Source: Clostridiales bacterium (GTDB taxonomy: Bacteria; Bacillota_A; Clostridia; Lachnospirales; Lachnospiraceae). From it: DNA of 9,418 bases. Positions 1-5,801 of the stretch are shown piece by piece (positions within the stretch are counted from its first letter, which is position 1; the number at the start of each line of letters is the position of its first letter). Location of the stretch: positions 1 through 9,418 of the forward strand of contig JASKJZ010000069.1 of the NCBI GenBank assembly GCA_030154385.1. The letters are read 5' to 3'. The notes under the pieces were generated by a model. That model was given only the letters and a program-made list of their open reading frames with translations. It was not told where the DNA came from and ran no database searches. The position numbers and the translations under genes are program-made.

Positions 1-339
1 CTGTTGGTCATAGCCTCGATATTCAATTCCATCATACATTCTACCTAACACTCTTGCGGTATCTTCAATACTCTCTTTTTTTCCCATTTGAGAACCTGCA
101 GGATCCAGATACGTAACACCCATTCCAAGATCAAGACCCGCTACTTCAAAGGCGCAACGTGTCCTGGTGGAGGTCTTCTCGAATAATAATACAATATTTT
201 TTCCTTCTAAGTACTTATGAGGAGTGCCGCTTCTTTTTAAATCCTTAAAGTTTTTCGAAAGGTCTAAAAGGTAGCGTATTTCTTCTGTGCTAAAATCTAA
301 CAGTTTTAAAAGACTTTTTCCTCGTAAATTAACAGCCAT
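1..339 (-). CDS. argF: Ornithine carbamoyltransferase, N-terminal 113 residues (cut by window edge)
   Basis: This cytoplasmic enzyme condenses ornithine with carbamoyl phosphate to give citrulline, in arginine synthesis or, in reverse, in the arginine deiminase pathway. Reading the reverse strand from the ATG at 339 gives [20 protein letters not shown] and then the carbamoyl-phosphate loop [14 protein letters not shown] (residues 54-67), which is typical of ornithine rather than aspartate carbamoyltransferases. [20 protein letters not shown] follows (residues 82-101). The frame is open to the window edge, where it reads GYDQQ; the ornithine-binding domain lies outside. A GGAG sits 7 bases before the ATG. 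The gene follows add on the same strand after 116 bases but has its own promoter and candidate ArgR boxes, which favours the biosynthetic role (argF). A catabolic arcB remains possible because neighbouring arg or arc genes cannot be seen. Confidence 0.93.
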   Translation of the reverse strand, partial: MAVNLRGKSLLKLLDFSTEEIRYLLDLSKNFKDLKRSGTPHKYLEGKNIVLLFEKTSTRTRCAFEVAGLDLGMGVTYLDPAGSQMGKKESIEDTARVLGRMYDGIEYRGYDQQ

Positions 340-371
340 GGTTTTTCTCCTTTTTCCCTTATTTTTTAATT

Positions 372-400
372 AGTATAGCTTACTTTTTCACGTATGGCAA
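372..400 (-). promoter_or_regulatory. Probable sigma-A promoter of argF
   Basis: On the minus strand TTGCCA (400-395, five of six consensus bases) is followed by a 17-base spacer and TATACT (377-372, five of six). Transcription would start near 365, giving a leader of about 25 bases before the argF ATG. The short leader leaves no room for an attenuator. Control would therefore have to act at initiation, which fits the candidate ArgR boxes directly upstream. Confidence 0.7.
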
Positions 401-405
401 GTTAT

Positions 406-445
406 TTTTAATATTTATTCATATTATATAGTATTTTTATTCATT
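406..445 (-). promoter_or_regulatory. Two candidate ARG boxes (ArgR/AhrC operator) upstream of argF
   Basis: Two 18-base elements on the minus strand lie just upstream of the argF -35. The distal one (445-428) is AATGAATAAAAATACTAT; it contains the ATGAATAAAAAT core of the Bacillus ARG box. The proximal one (423-406) is TATGAATAAATATTAAAA and fits the general consensus TNTGNATWWWWATNCANA at all positions but one. Four bases separate them, close to the spacing usual for ArgR hexamer sites. The region is very AT-rich, so chance similarity is a real risk. ArgR control is inferred; the boxes end six bases before the -35, which would suit repression by steric block. Confidence 0.5.
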
Positions 446-455
446 TTTATCATAT

Positions 456-1481
456 CTATTCCTCTATTTTTGCAGAAGAAAAACGGTCAATTTGGCGAAG
501 TAAACTTTGTTTTTCGTCAACTGGTAAAAATGCTGCTTCCATAGCATGACGTGTAATCATTAACAAATCCTCCTTAGACAGCGCAAAATAATCCTTCATC
601 TTCTCGTATTCGGTGCAGAGCGTAGTTCCTGTCACCATACGATTATCTGTATTAAGTGTAACGCGGATTCCCTCGTCTAAAAAACGTCTGAGTGGATATG
701 CTTCCATGTTTTCCACAGCTTTTGTCTGGAGATTGCTCGACGGACAAAGCTCCAATGTTACCTCTTGTTTCTTCACTATCCTACCGATTTCCCTGTCATT
801 TCGAATCGCAAGTCCGTGTCCAATCCTTGTTGCACCAAGTAAAATAGCATCACGCACATTCTCTGCATTCTGACATTCCCCTGCGTGAATGGTAACCCCC
901 ATTCCTTGTCGGATTCCTTCCAAAATAAATTCCTTCTGTAAAAGTGGCGGATAATGCACCTCATCCCCTGCCAAGTCAATTCCGCAAACACCCTTTCCAA
1001 TAAATGGAGCCGCATTTTTTAGCATCTGACAATTCACTTCGACCGTTTCATGGCGCATGCCACACAGAATCAGACCGCTCTTAACTCCAAATTCCCGTTC
1101 GCCCTCTATAAGTCCACGCAACACTGCTGCAATGGCATCCTCCACCAAAAGTCCCTCCTTTGTTGAAGAAAGGGGGGCAAATCGCACTTCCATATAGATA
1201 ACACCTTCCGCAGCCGCATCCTTGATTAATGCATAGGCTGCATATTGAAGCGCCTCTTCTTTTTGAAGACAGGCAAGCGGAAGCTGAAATTTTTCGAGAT
1301 ATTCCATCAAACTACTACAGCTTAGCTCGGCCTGCATACTTCGTCTAATTTCTTCGTTGGTTTTCGGAAGAACAATTTCCGATAAATCAGCCAAAACTTT
1401 AATGGTCTCAATCGACAAAGACCCGTCCAAGTGGCAATGAAGCTCTGCCTTTGGCAGTTCCCGAATCCATTCTTTTTCCAT
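456..1481 (-). CDS. add: Adenosine deaminase
   Basis: This cytoplasmic zinc amidohydrolase converts adenosine or deoxyadenosine to inosine or deoxyinosine in purine salvage. The 341-residue protein has the usual family length and its signatures in order: the metal pair H15/H17 in [14 protein letters not shown] (101-104), AGDE (171-174), TIHAGE with metal ligand H199 and catalytic E202, GHG with H222, CPSSN (246-250), and NTDN with metal ligand D279. Many family members have NTDD here; the Asn at 280 is discussed as a finding. The ATG at 1481 follows AGAGGCGG at a workable distance and sits just before the [11 protein letters not shown] segment, so the start is well supported. No convincing promoter is visible upstream; only a weak TATGAT (1527-1522) occurs. 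The next gene downstream on this strand is argF, with no hairpin terminator between. Confidence 0.93.
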   Translation of the reverse strand: MEKEWIRELPKAELHCHLDGSLSIETIKVLADLSEIVLPKTNEEIRRSMQAELSCSSLMEYLEKFQLPLACLQKEEALQYAAYALIKDAAAEGVIYMEVRFAPLSSTKEGLLVEDAIAAVLRGLIEGEREFGVKSGLILCGMRHETVEVNCQMLKNAAPFIGKGVCGIDLAGDEVHYPPLLQKEFILEGIRQGMGVTIHAGECQNAENVRDAILLGATRIGHGLAIRNDREIGRIVKKQEVTLELCPSSNLQTKAVENMEAYPLRRFLDEGIRVTLNTDNRMVTGTTLCTEYEKMKDYFALSKEDLLMITRHAMEAAFLPVDEKQSLLRQIDRFSSAKIEE

Positions 1482-1585
1482 CGCAATCCGCCTCTCATTT
1501 TGAATTTTTATCTTTCAACATATCATATTTTTTCACCAAAAAATACCCCATATGTCTACTTTTTTATTTTTTTATCCTATACCAC

Positions 1586-1627
1586 TTGACAAACTCACTC
1601 AAAAATAGGTATAATCAAAAAAATTTG
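1586..1627 (+). promoter_or_regulatory. Consensus sigma-A promoter and initially transcribed region of pyrBI
   Basis: A perfect TTGACA (1586-1591) and a perfect TATAAT (1610-1615) are separated by 18 bases. Seven bases beyond the -10 the sequence reads AATTTGCC (1622-1629), preceded by further A residues. The E. coli pyrBI transcript starts with the same AATTTG, where RNA polymerase slips on the T run when UTP is high. The leader to the pyrB ATG is only about 45 bases, with no terminator hairpin and no visible PyrR-type antiterminator. Control in this region, if any, would therefore have to be at initiation. The promoter call is strong; slippage control is inference. Confidence 0.85.
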
Positions 1628-1666
1628 CCAAAAAGTTGTAGCAAAAAAGAAAGGAATTATGGACGT

Positions 1667-2599
1667 ATGAAGCATTTAATTGATCCAACGGATTTAACTC
1701 TCCAGGAATTAGACGAGATACTCCTATTAGCAGAAGATATCATCAAAGATCGATCAAAATATTCCGAAATTTGCAAAGGAAAAAAATTAGCCACTTTATT
1801 TTTTGAACCAAGTACAAGAACCCGCCTTAGCTTTGAAGCAGCAATGATGGAGCTAGGAGGCAATGTACTTGGTTTTTCTTCGGCCGATTCCAGTTCTGCT
1901 GCCAAAGGAGAAAGTGTAGCTGACACAGCAAGAACCGTAGAAAAATATGCGGATATTATTGCCATGCGGCATCCAAAAGAAGGAGCTCCTCTGGTAGCTT
2001 CTCTCCATGTTAACATTCCCGTTATCAACGCAGGAGACGGCGGACATAATCATCCGACCCAGACGCTTACAGATCTTCTTACCATTCGAGAGACCAAACA
2101 TCGTCTGACCGATTTATGCATTGGATTTTGCGGTGACTTAAAATTTGGACGTACCGTACATTCTCTAATTAAGCAATTATCTTTCTATGAAAACATAACG
2201 TTTATCTTAATCTCTCCCGAGGAATTGCAGATTCCCGATTACATCAAGGACGAATTAATCAAAAAAAATATCCCCTTTACCGAAGTAACCTCCATGGATG
2301 AAGTCATCCCTCAATTGGATATCCTATATATGACGCGCGTACAAAAAGAGCGCTTCTTTAACGAAGCAGATTATATTCGTTTAAAAGATACCTATATTTT
2401 AACAAAGGATAAGCTGCTGCATGCAAAAGAAGATTTAAAAATCCTGCATCCGCTTCCTCGCGTTAACGAAATTGCCGTTGAAATTGACAACTATCCAAGA
2501 GCTGTTTATTTTGACCAGGTCGAATATGGAAAATTTGTGCGCATGGCGCTTATGATTAAATTGCTTGGACTTGATTCAAAAGGAGGATGCTTATGTTAA
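1667..2599 (+). CDS. pyrB: Aspartate carbamoyltransferase, catalytic chain
   Basis: PyrB makes N-carbamoyl-aspartate from carbamoyl phosphate and aspartate, the committed step of de novo pyrimidine synthesis, as cytoplasmic catalytic trimers. The 310-residue protein shows [16 protein letters not shown] (45-60, phosphate-binding STRTR at 49-53), the flexible loop SSAAKGES with K80, RHPKEG (101-106), HPTQTLTDL (129-137), GRT with R162, TRVQKERF with R224 (223-230), and HPLPR (261-265). The frame is open upstream to 1451, but the start at 1667 is preferred. It gives [11 protein letters not shown], a normal N-terminus, it has AAAGGA upstream, and the consensus promoter at 1586-1615 lies inside the extended frame. 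The end overlaps pyrI by 7 bases, pointing to translational coupling. Confidence 0.96.
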   Translation: MKHLIDPTDLTLQELDEILLLAEDIIKDRSKYSEICKGKKLATLFFEPSTRTRLSFEAAMMELGGNVLGFSSADSSSAAKGESVADTARTVEKYADIIAMRHPKEGAPLVASLHVNIPVINAGDGGHNHPTQTLTDLLTIRETKHRLTDLCIGFCGDLKFGRTVHSLIKQLSFYENITFILISPEELQIPDYIKDELIKKNIPFTEVTSMDEVIPQLDILYMTRVQKERFFNEADYIRLKDTYILTKDKLLHAKEDLKILHPLPRVNEIAVEIDNYPRAVYFDQVEYGKFVRMALMIKLLGLDSKGGCLC

Positions 2600-3018
2600 A
2601 GGTAGACAGTATTGAACGCGGAATTGTTTTAGATCATATCAAAGCTGGAAAAGCGATGGAAATTTATAAATACTTAAATTTGGATTTGCTTGACTGCAGC
2701 GTCGCTATTATAAAGAATGTAAAAAGCAATAAGCTTGGCTTTAAAGATATCATAAAGATAAATGACACGATTGATATAAATCTCGAAGTACTAGGATATA
2801 TCGACCCTGATATCACGGTAAATATTATCGAAAATAACGAAACCGTGGAAAAGAAAAAATTAACACTACCAGAAAAAATCGTGAATGTGGCAAAATGCAA
2901 AAACCCTCGTTGCATCACCTCGGTCGAACAAGAATTGCCTCATATCTTTAAGCTATCGGATACCAATGGTCGCATTTATCGCTGTATCTATTGCGATCAT
3001 AAGACAAACAGCAAATAG
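2593..3018 (+). CDS. pyrI: Aspartate carbamoyltransferase, regulatory chain
   Basis: PyrI dimers hold two PyrB trimers together and carry the allosteric sites for CTP, UTP and ATP. From the chosen start the protein has 141 residues. The N-terminal nucleotide domain keeps residues corresponding to E. coli D19/H20 (D14/H15), K60 (K55 in DIIKIND) and probably K94 (K87). The C-terminal zinc domain has the four cysteines C102, C107, C131 and C134 in the expected CX4C...CX2C arrangement that contacts PyrB. An ATG at 2587 touches the GGAGG at 2582-2586, so it cannot use that ribosome site; the ATG at 2593 is six bases from it and is preferred. Retention of both allosteric and zinc residues suggests a feedback-regulated holoenzyme. 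The N-terminus is several residues shorter than in E. coli. Confidence 0.95.
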   Translation: MLKVDSIERGIVLDHIKAGKAMEIYKYLNLDLLDCSVAIIKNVKSNKLGFKDIIKINDTIDINLEVLGYIDPDITVNIIENNETVEKKKLTLPEKIVNVAKCKNPRCITSVEQELPHIFKLSDTNGRIYRCIYCDHKTNSK

Positions 3019-3027
3019 TAAATGATG

Positions 3028-3918
3028 CTATTTGGCTTCTGCAGCAAGAGCCTCTTTCATTTGCCCAAGAAAGCTTTTTGCAGCAGAGGTCAAATACTTG
3101 TTTTTATGATACACCACATTCCAATTTCTGAAAAAGGATGGTTCTTCTATTGTTTTAGAAATGACATATCCTTCTTGAATGTATTTACTTATGAGCCGCT
3201 CTGGTAAAATTGAAATACCAATTCCCAGGTGAACCGCTTTGATGATTGCTTGTGTGCTGGCACTTTCCCATAATGGGCTTAACACAATGCCACTTTCTTC
3301 GAATACGGATTCCAAGAAATCTCTTCCCGCACTTCCTTTTTCACGGAGCAATAACTCATAAGGCTCCAAATCCTTTATTTGAATATCCCTTTTTTTCTCT
3401 AATTCATGCCCTTTTGGCATAACTAAAACTAACCGTCCCGCAGAAAGGATTTGTGCTTGCAAGTCGCTTTTTGATACCGTACCTTCTAGAAAAGCAAAAT
3501 CCAACTGGTTATCCAAAAGCTTATTTTGTAAGCTTTCTCCATTTGATATCGTTACTTGTAGGCGGATATTTGGATAAACCGTCTGAAATTTACATATAAT
3601 CTCTGGAAGAACCGCATTACCAATTGTAATACTGGCACCAATCCGTAGCGATCCTTCCTTTTCCCAGTTATAAAGCTCTGCCTCCATAATCTTAAAGGTA
3701 TCGATAATGTGTAAAGCCTTGGAATAAAACTGTCGTCCACTTTCTGTTACAAACAGGCGGCGATTCATACGTTCAAACAAACAGACTCCATAATAATTTT
3801 CAATCTCTTGAATTGCCCGACTAACGGCAGGCTGCGTCATATTTAAATGACTAGCTGCCTGCGTGATATTTTCCGTTTGATAGACTTCAATAAATATTTT
3901 CATATGCCGTATTGTCAT
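3028..3918 (-). CDS. LysR-family transcriptional regulator, probable regulator of the divergent CHR transporter
   Basis: The 296-residue protein has the standard LysR length and layout. An N-terminal winged helix-turn-helix lies at about residues 1-60, with NITQAASHLNMTQPAVSRAI as the recognition segment (17-36) and FERMNRRLFVTESG (48-61) as the wing. A linker helix and a periplasmic-binding-protein-like effector domain follow (about 90-290). The ATG at 3918 follows GGGAGG closely. It is divergent from the two transporter genes, with 107 bases between start codons. That is the classic arrangement for a LysR protein controlling its neighbour and itself. The effector cannot be read from the sequence. 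The gene converges on pyrI with only nine bases between stop codons. Confidence 0.92.
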   Translation of the reverse strand: MTIRHMKIFIEVYQTENITQAASHLNMTQPAVSRAIQEIENYYGVCLFERMNRRLFVTESGRQFYSKALHIIDTFKIMEAELYNWEKEGSLRIGASITIGNAVLPEIICKFQTVYPNIRLQVTISNGESLQNKLLDNQLDFAFLEGTVSKSDLQAQILSAGRLVLVMPKGHELEKKRDIQIKDLEPYELLLREKGSAGRDFLESVFEESGIVLSPLWESASTQAIIKAVHLGIGISILPERLISKYIQEGYVISKTIEEPSFFRNWNVVYHKNKYLTSAAKSFLGQMKEALAAEAK

Positions 3919-3930
3919 AGTTCCTCCCTA

Positions 3931-3958
3931 AAATCCATATCATTTTTGTTATGTATTT
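3931..3958. promoter_or_regulatory. Imperfect 28-base dyad, candidate LysR-family operator
   Basis: Bases 3931-3958 form an inverted repeat centred between 3944 and 3945, with 10 of 14 positions paired: outer arms AAAT/ATTT, middle arms CATA/TATG and inner CA/TG. It lies between the two divergent start codons. It also covers the place where a -35 for the downstream TATAAT (3961-3966) should be, and no good -35 sequence exists there. That combination suits an activator-dependent promoter. A textbook T-N11-A LysR core is not obvious, so the identity of the binder is inferred from position. Confidence 0.5.
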
Positions 3959-3960
3959 CA

Positions 3961-3966
3961 TATAAT
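3961..3966 (+). promoter_or_regulatory. Likely -10 of the chr transporter promoter
   Basis: A perfect TATAAT is placed 60 bases before the first transporter ATG. The matching -35 position (3938-3943, TATCAT) is poor. This suggests that expression depends on an activator, plausibly the divergent LysR protein bound at the dyad just upstream. Confidence 0.5.
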
Positions 3967-4025
3967 AATAGCATTTTACATATCTAAAAAAACAGGTTAC
4001 TATAAATACACAAGGAGGTCTTTCA

Positions 4026-4610
4026 ATGGAAACAAATACAAACCTGTCAAAACAAAAAATTCTTGTCACATTATTCCTATCCACCCTCTACATCAGCGCA
4101 TTTACTTTCGGTGGTGGGTTTGTCATTATTACCTTTATGAAACGCAAATTTGTAGATAAGCTTCATTGGATCGATGAAACAGAGATGCTTGACCTTACCG
4201 CGATTGCCCAATCCTCTCCAGGGGCGATTGCAGTAAATGCATCTATTTTAGTGGGTTATCGAATCCTAGGTATTCCTGGCATTATAACCGCAACACTTGG
4301 AACAGTACTACCGCCGATGTTGATTTTATCGATTATTTCCTTTTTCTACCATGCTTTTTCCAACAATCTATACATCGCACTATTACTAAAAGGAATGCAA
4401 GCAGGCATTGCTGCTGTCATTTTTGATGTCGTGTTCGAGCTTGGATTCCACGTTATAAAGGAACACTCCTGGTTAAAAACACTCATTATGCTCCTGTCCT
4501 TTTTTGCTGTAGTCGTGCTTCAAGTAAACGTTATTATTATTATTTTAGTTGCCGCCTTCATTGGTGTTATGAAAGAGCTTGTCACGATTAAAAGGAGGAA
4601 AAAACAATGA
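4026..4610 (+). CDS. Chromate transporter (CHR) family half-protein, first subunit
   Basis: This is a membrane protein of the short-chain CHR family (chromate_transp domain), whose members act in pairs in place of one long ChrA. The 194 residues show the family signatures: FGGG (28-31), the K-x-HWIDE segment (45-51), AQSSPGAIAVN (61-71), VGYRILGIPG (76-85) and VLPP (94-97). Hydrophobic segments fall at roughly 13-36, 75-110, 115-140 and 150-182, followed by a basic tail (KRRKKQ). A near-perfect AAGGAGGT (4012-4019) precedes the ATG. The stop overlaps the next start as ATGA, so the two subunits are probably made in equal amounts. Known CHR pairs export chromate by exchange with sulfate-like anions. 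In a gut or soil anaerobe the natural substrate may be a different oxyanion, so chromate resistance should not be assumed. Confidence 0.88.
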   Translation: METNTNLSKQKILVTLFLSTLYISAFTFGGGFVIITFMKRKFVDKLHWIDETEMLDLTAIAQSSPGAIAVNASILVGYRILGIPGIITATLGTVLPPMLILSIISFFYHAFSNNLYIALLLKGMQAGIAAVIFDVVFELGFHVIKEHSWLKTLIMLLSFFAVVVLQVNVIIIILVAAFIGVMKELVTIKRRKKQ

Positions 4611-5170
4611 TCTACTTTCAGCTTTTCCTAAGCTTTTTGCAAGTTGGACTGTTTAGTATCGGCGGAGGCTATGCAGCCATCCCCCTGATTCAAAACCAGG
4701 TAGTTGGCGTGCACCAATGGCTTACCCTTAAGGAGTTTACTGACTTAATTACGATTTCAGGGATGACTCCAGGTCCCATCGCAATCAACTCCGCCACCTT
4801 TGTTGGACTCCAGATTGCAGGTCCACTCGGTGCAATTCTTGCTACCACTGCCTGCATCCTGCCCTCTATTGGAATCGTATCAACACTTGCGTATATTTAT
4901 TACCGCTATCAAAATATTTCTGCCTTGCAAAGTATTCTAGGGTGCTTGCGTCCAGCCGTTGTATCTTTGATTGCAACCGCAGGCTTATCCATTTTAAGTC
5001 TGGTAGTTTTTGAAAACAACCCCATTTCGATTTCCAACGTTGACTGGCTTGGTGTCCTGCTCTTTGCAATTGCTTTATTGATTTTAAGAAAATTTAAAGC
5101 AAATCCCATTCTCATTATGAGCATTTGCGGGCTCATCTATCTTGTGGCAGGGATATTACCAATTCCGTAG
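4607..5170 (+). CDS. Chromate transporter (CHR) family half-protein, second subunit
   Basis: This 187-residue membrane protein is a paralogue of the gene before it and the likely partner in a two-subunit transporter. It carries SIGGGYAAIPLI (17-28), HQWLTLKEF (36-44), the signature MTPGPIAIN (53-61), FVGLQIAGPLG (65-75), and several hydrophobic segments (about 5-25, 64-98, 113-134, 146-162 and 166-184). Unlike the first subunit it has no basic C-terminal tail, which fits the inverted membrane orientation proposed for paired CHR proteins; that is inference. GGAGG about 10 bases before the ATG lies inside the upstream gene, and the ATGA overlap indicates coupled translation. It ends ten bases from the convergent rpiB stop, with no hairpin terminator visible between. 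Confidence 0.88.
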   Translation: MIYFQLFLSFLQVGLFSIGGGYAAIPLIQNQVVGVHQWLTLKEFTDLITISGMTPGPIAINSATFVGLQIAGPLGAILATTACILPSIGIVSTLAYIYYRYQNISALQSILGCLRPAVVSLIATAGLSILSLVVFENNPISISNVDWLGVLLFAIALLILRKFKANPILIMSICGLIYLVAGILPIP

Positions 5171-5180
5171 TTTTCGTCTA

Positions 5181-5627
5181 TTATGAATTTCTTTTTTCGA
5201 TGTCCATAATAAGATCAACTCTTCTTTGGTGACGCTCCCCCATAAATTCAGCATCTAACCAACTTTTTACTATCATTTTTGCAAGTTCAATACCAACCAC
5301 TCTGGCTCCAAATGCCAAGATGTTGGTATTATTATGCTGCTTTGAGAGCATCGCAGAGTATGGCTCACTACATACAACCGCACGAACTCCATTTACCTTA
5401 TTGGCAGCAAGCGAAATTCCAACGCCTGTACCGCAAATTAGTATCCCACAATCCACATCGTGATTTGCCACCGCATTTCCAACGATTTCTCCGTATGCCG
5501 GATAATCACAGCTTTCAAAAGAATCCGTTCCATAGTTTACTACTTCATGCCCTTGCTCTATTAAATATTCCACAATTTGTTGTTTCATTTCAACCGCGGA
5601 ATGATCATTTCCAATTGCTATTTTCAT
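5181..5627 (-). CDS. rpiB: Ribose-5-phosphate isomerase B
   Basis: RpiB interconverts ribose 5-phosphate and ribulose 5-phosphate in the non-oxidative pentose phosphate pathway. The 148 residues match the RpiB/LacAB family length. Visible active-site elements are D8/H9 in GNDHSA, C65 in ICGTGVG (the enediol base, C66 in E. coli), H98/N99 in KQHNNTN, and R109 in FGARV. The basic cluster ERHQRR (131-136) is where the phosphate-binding arginines lie. The single-chain form, the intact cysteine and the absence of lac genes argue against a LacA or LacB subunit of galactose-6-phosphate isomerase. The ATG at 5627 follows AAGGAG at a suitable distance. The gene stands alone with its own promoter. Allose-6-phosphate isomerase activity, seen in some RpiB proteins, cannot be excluded. 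Confidence 0.93.
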   Translation of the reverse strand: MKIAIGNDHSAVEMKQQIVEYLIEQGHEVVNYGTDSFESCDYPAYGEIVGNAVANHDVDCGILICGTGVGISLAANKVNGVRAVVCSEPYSAMLSKQHNNTNILAFGARVVGIELAKMIVKSWLDAEFMGERHQRRVDLIMDIEKRNS

Positions 5628-5663
5628 CGTTTCATTCTCCTTTTACTGGGACATTTTTCTCTT

Positions 5664-5692
5664 ATTATTGCATTGATTTATTTTCTTGTCAA
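5664..5692 (-). promoter_or_regulatory. Sigma-A promoter of rpiB with an overlapping palindrome
   Basis: On the minus strand a perfect TTGACA (5692-5687) is followed by a 17-base spacer and AATAAT (5669-5664, five of six consensus bases). Transcription would start near 5657, giving a leader of about 30 bases. The -35 lies inside a perfect 11-base palindrome, TGTCAATGACA (5687-5697), which could be a repressor half-operator or may be a coincidence of the -35 sequence. Confidence 0.72.
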
Positions 5693-5740
5693 TGACACGG
5701 CTCCAAAGATAACTCTTTTCTTAAGATTCCTTAAACTTAC

Positions 5741-5769
5741 TTGTATCTGCTGCTATACTATGCTATAAT
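5741..5769 (+). promoter_or_regulatory. Extended -10 promoter of the PAP2 gene
   Basis: TTGTAT (5741-5746, first three consensus bases) is followed by 17 bases and a perfect TATAAT (5764-5769) preceded by TGC, giving an extended -10. Transcription would start near 5776, about 26 bases before the ATG. The 174 bases between rpiB and this gene hold the two divergent promoters and nothing else I can recognise. Confidence 0.65.
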
Positions 5770-5801
5770 CCAATTCGAATCAAGAGGAAAGGAAGGATTC
5801 C

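Noticed and set aside
340..455. A terminator between add and argF.
   Set aside because: No GC-containing hairpin with a T run is visible on either strand; the segment is explained by the promoter and ARG-like boxes.
613..873. Open frames antisense to add, pyrB, rpiB and glgC (for example 613-873, 1657-2028, 5279-5695 and 8690-8980).
   Set aside because: They lie wholly or largely inside well-supported genes, mostly on the opposite strand, lack recognisable domains, and have no convincing ribosome sites.
1451..1666. A 72-residue N-terminal extension of PyrB.
   Set aside because: The stretch contains the pyrB promoter, overlaps the add start on the other strand, and encodes a low-complexity hydrophobic sequence unlike any transcarbamoylase. 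The ATG at 1667 gives the normal N-terminus.
1616..1666. A PyrR-binding attenuator or a riboswitch in the pyrB leader.
   Set aside because: The leader is only about 45 bases, has no stable hairpin and no terminator, so there is no room for such a device.
2587..2592. PyrI start at the ATG at 2587.
   Set aside because: This ATG directly abuts the GGAGG with no spacer; the ATG at 2593 is correctly spaced.
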